DNA of 64,000 nt from Hypericum androsaemum (Eukaryota > Streptophyta > Magnoliopsida > Malpighiales > Hypericaceae). Position 1 is the stretch's first letter. Every line of letters starts with the position of its first letter. Both the position numbers and the translations under genes were made by a program. The notes under the pieces are model-generated. The model worked only from the letters and a program-made list of their open reading frames with translations, made no database searches and was not told the DNA's origin. The DNA is taken from positions 16,503,691-16,567,690 of the forward strand of contig OZ023185.1 of the NCBI GenBank assembly GCA_963995505.1. Direction: 5' to 3'. Shown here piece after piece: positions 1-11,693 of the stretch.

Positions 1-52
1 GCTTACCACGCACAATTAGCGATGTGTAATGAGAAACTTTATTTGTAATTAG

Positions 53-835
<783 letters not shown>

Positions 836-1713
836 GCCCCAAGTTTGGACTCCAAATAATCCAATTCCTACGTTGTACTCTATATTGTCCCACCATTCGG
901 ACAAGACGAGGTATTATTATGGGTTCTATGTGGGTCGAATAATGGAACTGAATCTAATTTTTTTTTGAAAGTAAAATTGTATTACTCCTCAATAAAAACT
1001 CCAAAAATAGTTCAATCAAAATTATTACAACACGAAGGGAACTAAATAAATATCTATTAAAGTAGTACCTACTTGATAAATACTATCTAATTACTTTGAT
1101 CAAAAGAAAAACCAAACCAAAAAAGTCTCCAAAACCACAAGCCTGGAGCAAATGAACACCAAAACAAGCAACCAAATGAAATTCCTCCATGGAGACCACC
1201 GAAACCGTCAAAATAATCAAGGAGGGAGGGTATCGCGAGCAGCAATACTACGGAGTCATTCAAAAATATCTGGAGCTTTAGTGTCCCAAATCAATCCGAC
1301 TTTCTTGGATGCGATCCAACTAAATGTACTTTTAAGTTATAATTGTTGGATAAGTTGGAAATTTTAATAGAAATAGGTACAAAATTTGCTCTAAGCCGTG
1401 TCAAATACTCGGTACTTCAAATTATTTCACTCGTACTTGTAGATCCACGACATTAATCAGGACCTAAGAATTGAAAAGAATTTAATACGTAAAGAGATCA
1501 ACTTAGAAAAGATAATCTCAAAATGTTGTGTTCTAAAATTTATCTCATGTCAATTAAGGCTTTATAAAGTGGGGAGTTGTTTAAATATAAAAAATTAAAT
1601 CAACATTTTATTTTAATTGGAAATTCCAGTCGAGAGAAATTCTCTCAAGCTCTCAACTACTTTGGAGAGAATTTTTCAACCACTTAATCGTGGAGGGACT
1701 TTTCAACAATTTT
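836..1713. other. Intergenic, AT-rich
   Basis: 3' flank of the reductase gene. It is AT-rich with short A runs, and I see no coding region or clear mobile-element ends. A small open frame at 1152-1367 has no recognisable similarity and is not called as a gene. Confidence 0.6.
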
Positions 1714-2448
1714 AGGGGACCACATTTAGTCCTGGAACAAAGAATTCAGGACCAATCTGAATAAGAACAGTATATAAAAAATAAAAAAAGAAATAGGTAC
1801 GCGCATCTTATGGGAAGGGATAATTAATTGAATATTTTTTTATTAAAGTGGTAACACATGCTTATTTTTTTAACTTAAAAATTATTTTTTTATAGAAAAA
1901 TTATTTAATTAATTATCTAACTTGCTTATTATAATTATTCTTAATAACCGAACATAGGATTGGATATAATTGAGCATGCTATTTAATATAACCGGACACA
2001 CCATTTAATATAAATAGATATACTAGCCAATATAATTTAATTAATTATTTAATAACCGGACATAACATTCGGTATAATTGGGCATACCATTTGATATGCC
2101 CGGACGTACCATTTAATATAATGGGACATACCATTTAATATAACTGAAAATACCATTCGACATAATTGGGCATACTATTTTATATAACCAGACATACTAT
2201 TTAATAAACCAAGGCGTACCATTTAATATAATCTCGTAGACCATTTGATATAACCGGACATACCATTTAATATAACCTCATAAACTATTTAATATAATCA
2301 AACATATCACTCGACATAATATACACGAACGTACCATTTAACATAATATACCTGGACGTACCATTTAATAAACCCGAGCGTACCATTTAACCGAACATAT
2401 TATTTTAACATAACACCTGATTAAATTCGTTTCCCTCTACTCTCCCCT
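1714..2448. repeat. Element with internal 22-bp minisatellite (copy A of a three-copy family)
   Basis: The left end AGGGGACCACATTTAGTCCT closely matches the left end of the element at 34537. The right end is CTCTCCCCT, the complement of an AGGGGAG end. Between about 1940 and 2415 lies a degenerate tandem array of a roughly 22-bp unit close to CCATTTAATATAACCGGACA, with about twenty variable copies. The same layout, similar ends plus an internal AT-rich array of about 23 bp, recurs at 34537-34835 and weakly at 48929-49421. This suggests a non-autonomous DNA element family that carries its own minisatellite. No clear target-site duplication was found. Confidence 0.5.
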
Positions 2449-2472
2449 CCAAGAACAAAACGCAGCCACAGA

Positions 2473-3194
2473 TAGGGATGGCAGAAATACCCATACCCTG
2501 AGGTTCGGACCCTACCCTTACCCTACGGGTCTAGGGTATGTTGACTTTGACTGGGTCTAGGGTAGGGTATGGGTATGAGTCCATGTTTAGAGGTAGGGTC
2601 TAGGGTAGGGTATGAATCCATAGCTAGACCCTGTGGGTCGGACCCTACCCTTACATTTTTACCCTATTTTAGACTCTACCTTAATTAGACTCTAGTTAGA
2701 CCCTTGTTAGATCGTATTGATAATATATATAATATACTTTACGGTTAACTTTAACATATTTATTATGTTATTCCGCAACTAGATTAGAAGATGTCGTGAA
2801 TGATGGATCACTAGAAGCTGACATGCTATATTTTTCTTTTATTGAATTGTTTATGTACTTCAAACTCTAAAAAAAACCTTTGACTATTGAAATTAAATTA
2901 TAAAATTTGATGTTTCATCAATTTTCTATTGAATATTGATGTGTAACGTAGTAGATGTCTTGAATTTATTTAAATTTTATATAAAAATTAAGTTTTGATT
3001 AAAAATTATCAAAATACAGAACGTTAAAGGGTCGGACCCTGCAGATCCTGTAGACCCTGGGTCTCCAGGAGGGTAGGGTATGAATCTAACAAAAAAAAAT
3101 TTGTAGGGTCGAGGGTAGGGTATGGGTCCATCCAAAAAAACTAGAGTATGTGTAGGGTCCTATCAATACCCTACCCTACCCATTGCCATCCCTA
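2473..3194. mobile_element. Non-autonomous hAT-superfamily DNA transposon, 722 bp
   Basis: Terminal inverted repeats TAGGGATGGCA (2473) and TGCCATCCCTA (ending 3194) are flanked by an 8-bp duplication, GCCACAGA (2465-2472) against GCCATAGA (3195-3202), with one mismatch. The 8-bp duplication and TAGGGATG-type ends fit the hAT superfamily. Both subterminal regions (about 2500-2660 and 3025-3185) are crowded with GGGTAGGGTATG and its complement. The middle is AT-rich and carries no transposase. Subterminal repeats in hAT elements are known transposase-binding arrays, so a similar role is inferred here. Confidence 0.85.
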
Positions 3195-3200
3195 GCCATA

Positions 3201-3271
3201 GACTCTGCATCATCGACCATCAAAAATTAAAGTTCAAGTCCAGTCGATGGACTCTACATCATCGACCATCA
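3201..3271 (+). repeat. Short direct duplication just outside the hAT element
   Basis: A 22-bp word of form GACTCTRCATCATCGACCAT plus CA occurs at 3201-3222 and again at 3250-3271, giving a 49-bp period and one mismatch. It lies immediately right of the hAT target duplication. No function is apparent. Confidence 0.7.
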
Positions 3272-3394
3272 ACAAAAAAATTACCTAAAACCAGAAGTTA
3301 ATTGGAGTGAAAGAAACGAAAATGGAAAAGAGGATTAGGGTTTTTTAGGTATAATTGTCGCCGAATCGTCGAGATCTTCTGCTCCACCACGTGT

Positions 3395-3639
3395 GACCTG
3401 GAGCCCGTCCTTCATGAACAGAGTCAACGACATCTTCTACTCCACCACGTGTTCGGGCGCCACCATGAGCCGGTACCGGAGCAGCAGTGATGCCGCTATC
3501 GACTTTATTTGGAGGTATGCGAGATCCTTCCCGAGGCAGATCCTCGCCCCGGCGTTGAATGCCACGGGGAGGGTGTCGTTGGGAATGAAGGTCCCATCGG
3601 GGAGGGTGTCGTCGGTGACGACATGCTTGGAGTCCTCTC
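3395..3639 (-). pseudogene. CYP86A-like cytochrome P450 fragment
   Basis: The minus strand encodes [19 protein letters not shown], then after a deletion [19 protein letters not shown], and then MSLTLFMKDGLQV. These match the C-terminal part of CYP86A fatty-acid omega-hydroxylases, which act in cutin and suberin synthesis. [10 protein letters not shown] is the haem-binding loop with its cysteine ligand. About 40 residues between the DGTF region and the haem loop are missing, and a TAG stop interrupts the frame right after VVE. The first 400 or so residues of the family are absent. A short internal duplication (GGGGAGGGTGTCGT twice, near 3570 and 3598) marks the deletion. This is a dead gene fragment, perhaps moved by a transposon. 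Confidence 0.8.
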
Positions 3640-3739
3640 TCGCTTCCCACCACAACTTTTTTTCTCTCCACGACAGAACAGTCGCGGCGATTAACCCTGA
3701 TCTTTTGAGCAAAATGCCTAAAATGTCCTTCTGTTAACA

Positions 3740-4133
3740 CGCGATATATCCATCGTCAGATCTATACACGCGTGTTTTCAGAGCCATCTAATGGTACAGA
3801 TTAAGCCCATGCCCATTCTGGACTACTTACAACGTCCACCACTCAATCCTATTCCCAATTTTAGCGATAGGTTAGTTAACTCCATAATTCTTTCCAATAA
3901 TAATTTATTTTGATTTAAATAAAACTTTTGAAATAACATAATTTTCCAACAATAATAAAGTGTCCAGAGTTCAGTGTGTACTTCTTTGTCGAAGATTGTA
4001 GATACTCTTTCACTAAGAAGGCTCAATCTAAAAACTACGGACAAGAAGACCCAAACTTGTGGGTTCTGCTTTTCTGGGCCCATTAACTTCGCGAAACTAT
4101 CAGCTATGGGCCTTGGGCATATAAAATATTATT
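3740..4133. other. Intergenic, nothing recognised
   Basis: AT-rich sequence between the P450 fragment and the LTR-like block. A minus-strand open frame at 3823-4083 has no recognisable domain. Confidence 0.5.
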
Positions 4134-5000
4134 TGTTGAGGTGGTGTACTTGATTAGGATCTTAGTCGAGGTAAGAGTTTGACTCTTTCTCCGTAAGACG
4201 AGATTGCCCCGTATTCAGTGCTTATGGGTTATGGCAATCGTTCCCAAGATACAACGACTAGTTGCTTCCAATATCGTAGCACAACGAGTCTCAAAACTTC
4301 GTCGAATCGCTGGATACTCGAAACTTTCTTGAGAGAGAGAGAAGAGAACGACTATTGCTAATGAATGCTTATGCAATGAGTGTTCGGGGTGAGTTTGGAA
4401 GTGAGGGGGAGAGGCCTATTTATAGGCACTGGATGGGAGGGAGGCAGGCACTCCGAAGGGGCACGGGTGTGGCAGCATGTACATCTGAGGGGACACATCC
4501 TTTCAGACATCATGCAGGTTGTTCTTCATGTCTCTTCGGCTAGTAAATAGGTTGCCAGTTCGTTCGTGGCTCTCTGGAGGCACCCCTTCGCACACCAGAT
4601 TACTACAACCCCTTCGCGTCCCTTCGTGGGCATTCTAGAAAGTGCTTGCATCCTCTCGTGGCTTCCAGCGAGTACTCGCACTCCTTCGGTAGCCAAGTAA
4701 GCAGCCTGTAGCTCTCCGGACTCGGGCAAAAGTCTTAAGGCTCCTCCAGCTCCTCGCGATAATGCGCACGTGCACCTCAAAGCGCTCATTACGATCTGCG
4801 CATGCGCGTGCTCGGATGGTAGCACCATCCTAGCAACCAGCTTCTGACGACCCTTCAAGTAGAATATTTAATGTTATACTAGCTTGGAGCTCCTCCTTAT
4901 AAATTTGGAAAAATTTGTGCCTTTTTCTAATGTGGGATTAGTTTCCTCTTCCCATCTTGGGCCTTCTCATATGGACCTTTCCACATTGGGCCTTCTTGGC
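4134..5000 (-). repeat. Probable solo LTR-like block (right end uncertain)
   Basis: On the minus strand the block contains a canonical TATA box, GCCTATAAATAGGCC (about 4414-4428). A transcribed-leader-like stretch follows, and the block ends with CACCACCTCAACA at 4134, as plant LTRs often end in CA. No gag or pol is attached. The start of the LTR near 5000 and a 5-bp duplication could not be fixed, so the call rests on the promoter and the terminal dinucleotide only. A promoter of another repeat type remains possible. Confidence 0.35.
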
Positions 5001-5240
5001 ATTAATGCACATTTATTTCAAACATTAAACTCTTTTTTTTTCCTTCCCACGATAGAAAAATAACTGCACGAAAAGAAGCATATTCCAAATTAAAGTAGCC
5101 GACGAAAGTTGCCATGAACGCAGCTTGAAAATGATGAAAGAAAGTTAATTTAAGGCACAGAAGCCGCAGGTTCTATAGTGATTTTTATTTTGGTCGGAAT
5201 TCATTTTCAAAAAGAGGGCGGCGATCTAGGAAATGTTGGA
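5001..5240. other. Intergenic, nothing recognised
   Basis: AT-rich spacer between the LTR-like block and the LINE target duplication. No gene was seen. Confidence 0.5.
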
Positions 5241-5263
5241 TATATACAGCATTCTGCAGTGAC
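5241..5263 (+). repeat. LINE target-site duplication, 3' side copy
   Basis: TATATACAGCATTCTGCAGT plus GAC. It matches 11267-11289 with one difference in 23 bases. The nine T residues that follow (5264-5272) are the poly(A) tail of the LINE read on the minus strand. Confidence 0.93.
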
Positions 5264-5312
5264 TTTTTTTTTGGTAAACTTGAGGGGCAGAACCCTATAA
5301 TATATTAAAAAC

Positions 5313-8300
5313 TCATGAAGACCTTACAATATAACGAGGGAAAGCAATATCGCTCAACTCCCTAATTAAAAGAGCATGAATGCTCATAGGTGGTGACCCT
5401 AAATACTGCATTCCTAAAGGTAGGTTGAATCCAAGGTTGGCAAGCCAATCGGCACTTGCATTTGCTTTCCTGTAGATATGGTGAATCTCAACTTCCCAAG
5501 CACGAGAAAGGATGGCCCTAATGTCCAGGATGAGTGAGGAACTGTTGTCGCTGTTTGGTATACTAGTGTTTAGCATGTCTGTCACTATTTTCGAGTCCAC
5601 TGCCAACCTGACCTTTTTGCATCCAAGGTTCCAGGCGGTTTCCAAACCGTGAAGAGTGCCCCATAGCTCGGCGGTGACACTAGAGCAGCCCCCAAGGTTG
5701 CTTGGAAACCCTCCAATCCATGATCCGTTGTGGTCTCGAAGGAGTCCCCCTGCAACCGCTCTTCCTGTAGAGCCTCGCCTAGCTCCGTCTGTGTTAAGCT
5801 TCACCCAACCAGCTGTAGGCTTCTCCCATCCTATTAATGCCTCGCCACGCCCTGGGCCCCCACGCATCTGAGAAGCCATCTCCCAAGCTCTTCGTATCTC
5901 CTCCACCCTAGAACAAATAGATACACGTTGGCTAGGGGGATGGGTTTCACCTTCGTTCCTTACTTGGATGTTGCGCCAATGCCAAAATGAATGAATCGTA
6001 GTTATAAATAACGTAGTCCAAGAATGATCATGCCCAATATTCTTATCCAAGCAAACTAGGAGATCAAAGGAGAAAAAATTAGTAATGTTCATGTTATGCT
6101 CCCTGAGAAGTGCTATCCAGGTTTGTCTAATTTTTGGGCAGTCTCGCAGTACATGGAGGACAGATTCCTCCTCTCTTTCGCAGCAGGAGCAAGTACTGGT
6201 GTTAGTCATGTGTCTGTGTCTCCAGACTACATTCGTCATTAGTTGTCCGTGACCTGCAAGCCATGGGACCGTCTTCAATCTCTCAGGGCCCTTCCAATTC
6301 CAAAGGTTACGCCATAAATGTCTCGTCCCTATTCTGTTACTCCCTTTTAGGAGACCATATGCTGAACTTGTAGTGAATTCCCCCGATGGGGATGCACACC
6401 AATACAGCCTATCTGGTCCCCTATGCGCCTTCAGTATCCCTGCAATCAAAATTAAATAAGCATTAGGGATGTATTTTTGGAACAAGTCCCAATTCTATTG
6501 CTCATCCGATAATGTGGCATCAGCCACACTCATGTCCAAGATGTGATCAGGAATGGGACTTATAGCAACAGATATCAAAGGTTCCTGGTTGGGTAACCAA
6601 ATATCTTTCCAAAGCATAGTTGTCTTCCCATCCCGAATAGTCCAACAAGTTCCTTTCGCCACCGTCGGCCAAAGCCCCGAAATGGCCTTCAAAAGCAGAG
6701 AATTCGTGGACTTGCAACAGCCAACGGGAAACAAGGCATTGCCTTTAATGTATTTACTTCTTAACACTTGGACCCATAACGCCTGTCTGTTAGTTAGAAT
6801 CCCCCAAGCAAGCTTCATAAACATGGCCTGGTTTTGGGTTCGCAGCCTCTTAAAGCCCAGCCCGCCCTGATCTTTTGGAAGGCAAACCTTGTCCCACTTG
6901 ACCATGTGAGGTTTCTTTTGGGTTATCATAGACCCCCATAGGAATTCCCTTTGGATTTTCTCGATATCGTCACAAACTCCCATCGGGAGCTTGGCCGTTT
7001 GCATAGCATATATTGGCATTGCCGCCAAGACCGCTTTCGACAACGTAGCTCTTCCTGCAAGGGTTCATTTCTCGGCACACCAGCTGTGTAAATGAGAATA
7101 AACCTTGTCAAGGATAAAGCTATAAGTTCCTTTGGTTACCCGGTCGTGTAGGAGGGGCATTCCCAAGTACTTTCCTAGATTTCTCGTAAGAGAAACCCCA
7201 AGTTGACGCGCTATTTCTTTAGCAAGGGATCCCGATGTGTTCTTTGATACAAATAGCTTCGTCTTCTCCTTGCAGATTCTTTGTCCTGAGGAGCAGCAAA
7301 ACAAGTCTAATACGTTAGTTAAAATCTGTGCTTGGTGGATGGACGCTTCGCTAAACAAAATTAGATCATCGGCAAAGAAAAGGTACGAAAGTTTTGGGCC
7401 ATTTCTGGAAAGCTGGATAGGTTTCGAACGTCCCGCACCAATCTCAGCTTGGATTAAGTGACCAAGTCTCTCAAGGCATAGCACAAAGATATACGGAGAG
7501 AGCTGGTCCCCCTGTCTCACTCCCATAGAGGGAATAAAAACTCTTGTGGCCTCCCCATTCCAAATAATTTGCATAGAACACGAGGAAATGCAAGCAAGTA
7601 TGATATCAATAAAAGCATTTGGCAGGTTTAGGAGGATTAGAGTCTCCCTGATAAAGTCCCAGCGTATTTTGTCATACGCTTTCTCTAAGTCGACATTGAG
7701 GGCCATCAAGCGCTTTCTTTTTTTCCTCGACTTCATGGTGTGTATGGCCTCCTAAGCTATAATGATATTGCCAGAAATGTTCCGACCCGGCACAAAGCTA
7801 CTTTGGTTTGGCCCCACCCAATCCATCATGAACCTCTGGATCCTCGTAGCCAAGAGTTTAGTAATAATCTTCAAGGAAACATTACATAAACTAATTGGCC
7901 GGAAGTCATTAGGTCGCTGTGGTTGATCATTCTTTTGAATAAGCACCAGCGAGGTATCATTTGCTACCTTGGAGGACTCTTCTCCTTTGAAGACCTATTG
8001 AACAAAGCGCACCAAATTCTCTTTCACCATGTCCCAATTATCCTGGAAGAACACCGAATGGAGGCCATCGGGCCCAGGGGCCTTCGGAGTCCAATGGAAA
8101 ACAACATTCTGCAAATCTCTTCTCCCAAAGGGATCGCATCCAGGTACTTTATATCATCAGAGGGCAGTCTATAGAACAGGTTAGGTGCCGCCAATGGAGT
8201 CCATATCCCCTCCTCTGTATATATATTAGCGAAGTGGCTTAGGAGGATGGCTTTTAATACTTCTGGGTCTGTGATCCAATCGCCTGTAGCATTCTTAATC

Positions 8301-9396
8301 CCCTCAATTCAGTTTCTCTTGCGTCTCACTACTGTTTTGGCATGAAAAAATCTGGTATTCCGATCCCCATTCACGAGAAAGTCTGTTCTAGCTTTTTGTC
8401 TCCAAAGTGTCTCCTCCTGCTCCAAGACTTGTTCCAAAGCCAACCTGAGCTCCTTTTCAAGACTAACCAAGAAGGGATTATGTCTTACTTCAAGGGCTTT
8501 CTGTATCCCACTAATGCGCCGAATCAGTAAGTTCTTCCTTTGAACAATATTTCCAAAGACTTCTTTATTCTATTTTTGGGCTTTATCTACAAACCTCGCA
8601 CAAGCAATATGAATGGGCACAGTCTTATCCCAGGCCGACGTCATAAACTCGGGATACTTTGGAAGGAATGCCAAGCCGTCTGGTACTTGAATAGCCTCTT
8701 GCCAAGTCTGTAACCTATAGAAGGATCAGTGTCAATCAGCAGTGGACAATGGTCAGACTTGAGACGGGAGAGGTGATGTACTCGCGCCTACAGAAATAGG
8801 AGTCTCCACTGCATGTTTGCCAAGCCCCGATCAAGTCTTTTGTGCACTCCACCTCGCACCCAGGTGAATCTTGGTCCTGTAAAGCCCAAGTCTAGTAGTC
8901 TGCACTCTTCGATCCAGGTCTAAAAATTGGCATGCTTCCTCCCTCTTAGAGATGCACCATCAATTTTTCCGTCAGCCGGCGTGAAGATATATAAATCTCC
9001 CGCTAACATCCACGGGAGCGACATGGTATCAGCCACACTTGTTAATCTTGTCCATAATTCTTCTCTTGTAGACGGTCGGGGGCTCCCATACACCGCAGTC
9101 AATAACCAGTTCCCCTTCACATACATATGCACAAACTGGTGATTGATCTTCAACACCGAAATACTCAAGCATTCTTTGAGCCAAAAGATCCAGATACCAC
9201 CAAAGTGGCCTTGCATCGGGGCCTGGGTCGAGCCAGAGAAACCTATAAGACTAGCCAGATTCTCCATACGCTTGTCTGATATCCAAGTCTCCATAAAAAC
9301 TAGTACATCCAGTTTCTACTGCATCACCATATTCTTAATAACCCTTCAGAATCTGGGGCTTGCTGCTCCCTGACAATTCCAGAAAACTAACTTCAT
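5313..9396 (-). pseudogene. LINE ORF2: endonuclease, reverse transcriptase, RNase H (broken)
   Basis: ORF2 starts with MKLVFWNCQGA at 9396, typical of plant LINE endonucleases, and reaches about 1360 codons. Endonuclease motifs include METWISDKRM and SDHCPLL. Reverse transcriptase motifs include TPKAPGPDGLHSVFFQDNWD, NDFRPISLCN, MGVRQGDQLSP and the catalytic FADD box in YLFFADDLILFSEAS (about 7375-7420). The tail carries a zinc-binding region (CSCCEREEESVLHVLRDCP). RNase H (about 5440-5845) keeps all four acidic residues: LNTDGA, TAELWG, AVDSK and ASADWLA. In-frame stops occur near 9345, 9315, 8570, 8310, 7985, 7745, 7060 and 6495. One frameshift lies between about 8760 and 8110. Several stops look like single C-to-T or G-to-A changes (CGA to TGA, CAG to TAG, TGG to TGA). 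Confidence 0.93.
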
Positions 9397-9698
9397 AGGG
9401 TCGAAAGAGAGTGGAGGAACTCGAGCGGCTTACTGTCTGGAGCTGGACTCTGACTTGTGTTCAACAGCAGTTGAGGCGGGCCCTATCGGTCCTGGGCACT
9501 TTCCAGACATGCTTTTAATAGCATTCAGATACTCTATAAGTTCTACCGAGACTGACCCACTTGCACCTGAACCCTACCCGGCCACAGTCTCAAGTTCCAT
9601 GTTAGTAGGTCCATCGTCTGGCAGTTTGGAGTGGGAGGCTACCTCATCGGTCTGCATTTGATCCCTCTGAGGTAAGTCACTATCCCCCTTGGCCCTCC

Positions 9699-11176
9699 TC
9701 ATCGGAGAAGGTGGAGCGGCAGGTGTGGTGGGGGGTGTTTACTTGAGGAATCGATAGGGTCCTCAGGGTTGGGGTTTTTTCCGTTTCTCAGGAGAATTCT
9801 GGTTGGTGTAGGAGATGGTGGTTTTAGGCTAGGGGATGTTGATTTTCCTTGGGCCTTAACCTGAGTGTTTGGACTGCTTCTCTGGGAAGAGGACTTGCTG
9901 GGCTTAGTTTTCATCTGGGCCCCCCCTTTAGGGGCTGTCACGTTGTTACTCTGGACCAAATTGGTTTTACCTGTGGTGGGCTTGGGAGTATGCTTGATAG
10001 CTGGCCTGTCGATCTGGCCCCCAATATGGCCGTTCTGAGCACCACGCTGAGCATTGGAGGGCCCATCATCATTATCTGTCGTGTCAGTAACCATTGTGAG
10101 CACCTCAAATCCATTGGACATAGAATTGGACCCCTACAACTTTCCTTTTCCTTTTCCCATATCTTGTTTAGCCAAATACGACAACTTCTTCTCCGCCATG
10201 TGGGGTTGGAGGTTGGTTTTTTGGCTCCTGTATCTGCTCGGTACCTCCATCCAATCAATGAATCTTTTCGCAATCTTTGGTCTACATACTAGTTTCGGCT
10301 CTATCATCGGATGTTGTTGAGAGTTATCGGCCGTTGCATCCGACTCAACGTTGTCCTCCATCGTCCTCCTTCTAGGTGAAGGGCATCCCAATTGAGCATG
10401 TCTGTACTTGCCATACCCGAAACATATCGGGTGCAGCGTCAGGCCCAAAATTTTGACAGTAGGGGCTGGGTTAAATCCACCTCCACACACATTCTTGCAA
10501 AGCTTCCTTTGGTGCACTGCTCAGTATGCGTGTCAATTCTGATTGGAGTGCCAATACACTTCGCAAGGTTACAGAGGAAGGGAATGTCATAGAAGTCCAT
10601 GGAGAGCTCCGGTACTCGAACCCAGACCACGGCTTTGGTGATTTCAGCCGATGCGGGGTCAAAATCTAGAATCCAACGCTGAACTGTGACGTATTTTTTA
10701 GCGATCATCGATGGGCCATCAAGCAAGATATGCGCATATTCCTCATCTGATTGTGGTTTCACCAGGAAGAATCCATATCTCAATCAGGTTGAAATCCATG
10801 GGCAGGCCCCACATTTGGGCAAGATGCCGTCTCAAGAATGGGAAAGTGAGTCTGGAACCTAGCACCTTGATTATTAGGGTCTTCCACCACGGCTTACGCA
10901 TCCAGATCTTGTCTTCCTTTGTCAATCGGATGGTTGGGCACTCCGGGTCTTCATCGTCCTCACCCTTCGAATCGCTAGAGACTACATTCTCATAGTGGCA
11001 TCCCGGAAGGACAACTTCTGCCGCCTGTCCTGTTCTCGGTCCGGCACGGCACCATCAGCAGCAGAGTTCGAGCTCTCAATTGAGTCTGATTCTCCCCTCC
11101 CTTTCTTTCCTCCTCTCGGAGGAGTGTGGGCAGGGTCAGGCGGTCGCTGGGGTTTCTCCACCGGTTGGAGATTCAT
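9699..11176 (-). pseudogene. LINE ORF1 (gag-like, DUF4283 plus zinc knuckle), broken
   Basis: Probable start is MNLQPVEKPQRPP at 11176. The nucleic-acid-binding DUF4283-type domain reads PWWKTLIIKVLGSRLTFPFL, then YGFFLVKPQSDEEYAHILLD and KAVVWVRVPELSMDFYDIPF. It passes to CVEVDLTQPLL and a zinc knuckle, ICFGYGKYRHAQLGCP. The second cysteine of the usual CX2CX4HX4C knuckle is replaced by tyrosine. The C-terminal part is low-complexity and rich in Pro, Ser and Lys. The reading frame changes at least three times (near 10770, 10450 and 10130). ORF1 proteins bind the element's RNA; this copy is inactive. Confidence 0.88.
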
Positions 11177-11252
11177 GGGAGATCCCACCTCAGAAGAGGA
11201 GAAAGCGTAGCTTTGAAAATCTAAGGAGAGGAGAAAAAAAAATTTTCGCAGG

Positions 11253-11384
11253 CGATCACTAACTAGTATATACAGCATTCTGCAATGACGTTGAAGTACT
11301 TGGTCAACTGCAGAATTGTGATGTATTACATGTCATATATTTAGGTTTCACAAATAGTTCAAACAATACACTAGTTAGTGATCG
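11253..11384. repeat. 15-bp perfect inverted repeat spanning the LINE 5' junction
   Basis: CGATCACTAACTAGT at 11253-11267 is the exact reverse complement of ACTAGTTAGTGATCG at 11370-11384. The left arm is the first 14-15 bases of the LINE. The right arm is in flanking host DNA about 100 bp away. Confidence 0.9.
11267..11289 (+). repeat. LINE target-site duplication, 5' side copy
   Basis: TATATACAGCATTCTGCAAT plus GAC. Partner of 5241-5263, with one mismatch (A for G). Confidence 0.93.
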
Positions 11385-11693
11385 TTCTGCTGCAAACTAA
11401 TTCAGGTCTGAGTTGAGTTCAATCTTTAAATAGTGACAAAAAAAATTTAACAAGTATTTAATACTATTGAATATATAATGATTCAACTCGCGGCCTCTTC
11501 ATTAAGTTAAAACAAACTTTTTGTTAGTTTAATCTAAGCATTTGTTGGTTAATCCTAACTAATAAAATAGCATCAACATACAAAATTCGTTCTTGTGATT
11601 CTCTCGTTTGTATCACGATTAATACAAATTCGAACAAGCATAACTAAACCTTATAAAATAAAGGCCGATTTAGCCAGGTCCAGGCATGTTGCT
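11290..11693. other. Spacer between LINE and MYB gene
   Basis: AT-rich 3' flank of the MYB gene. It holds a stretch (about 11485-11560) resembling other dispersed repeats in the window (shared word AAGCATTTGTTGGTTAATC, compare about 14328-14350 and 18828-18850). No gene was seen. Confidence 0.5.

Larger units (their letters stand above)
5264..11266 (-). mobile_element. Full-length L1-type LINE (non-LTR retrotransposon), about 6.0 kb
   Basis: Read on the minus strand, the element has a short 5' leader (11266 to 11177), ORF1 (11176 to about 9699), ORF2 (9396 to 5313), a short 3' UTR and a poly(A) tail at 5264-5272. It is flanked by a 23-bp duplication with a single mismatch, so insertion is fairly recent and both ends are probably complete. 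ORF2 order is AP-like endonuclease, reverse transcriptase, zinc-binding reverse-transcriptase tail and RNase H, which is the arrangement of plant L1 elements with an RNase H domain. Both ORFs carry stop codons and frameshifts, so this copy cannot move by itself. Confidence 0.95.

Noticed and set aside
1714..2448. Target-site duplication for element copies A, B and C
   Set aside because: Flanks were compared at 2, 3, 5, 8 and 9 bp without a convincing match.
3393..3737. Plus-strand 114-codon frame over the P450 fragment
   Set aside because: Opposite strand of clear P450 haem-loop coding text.
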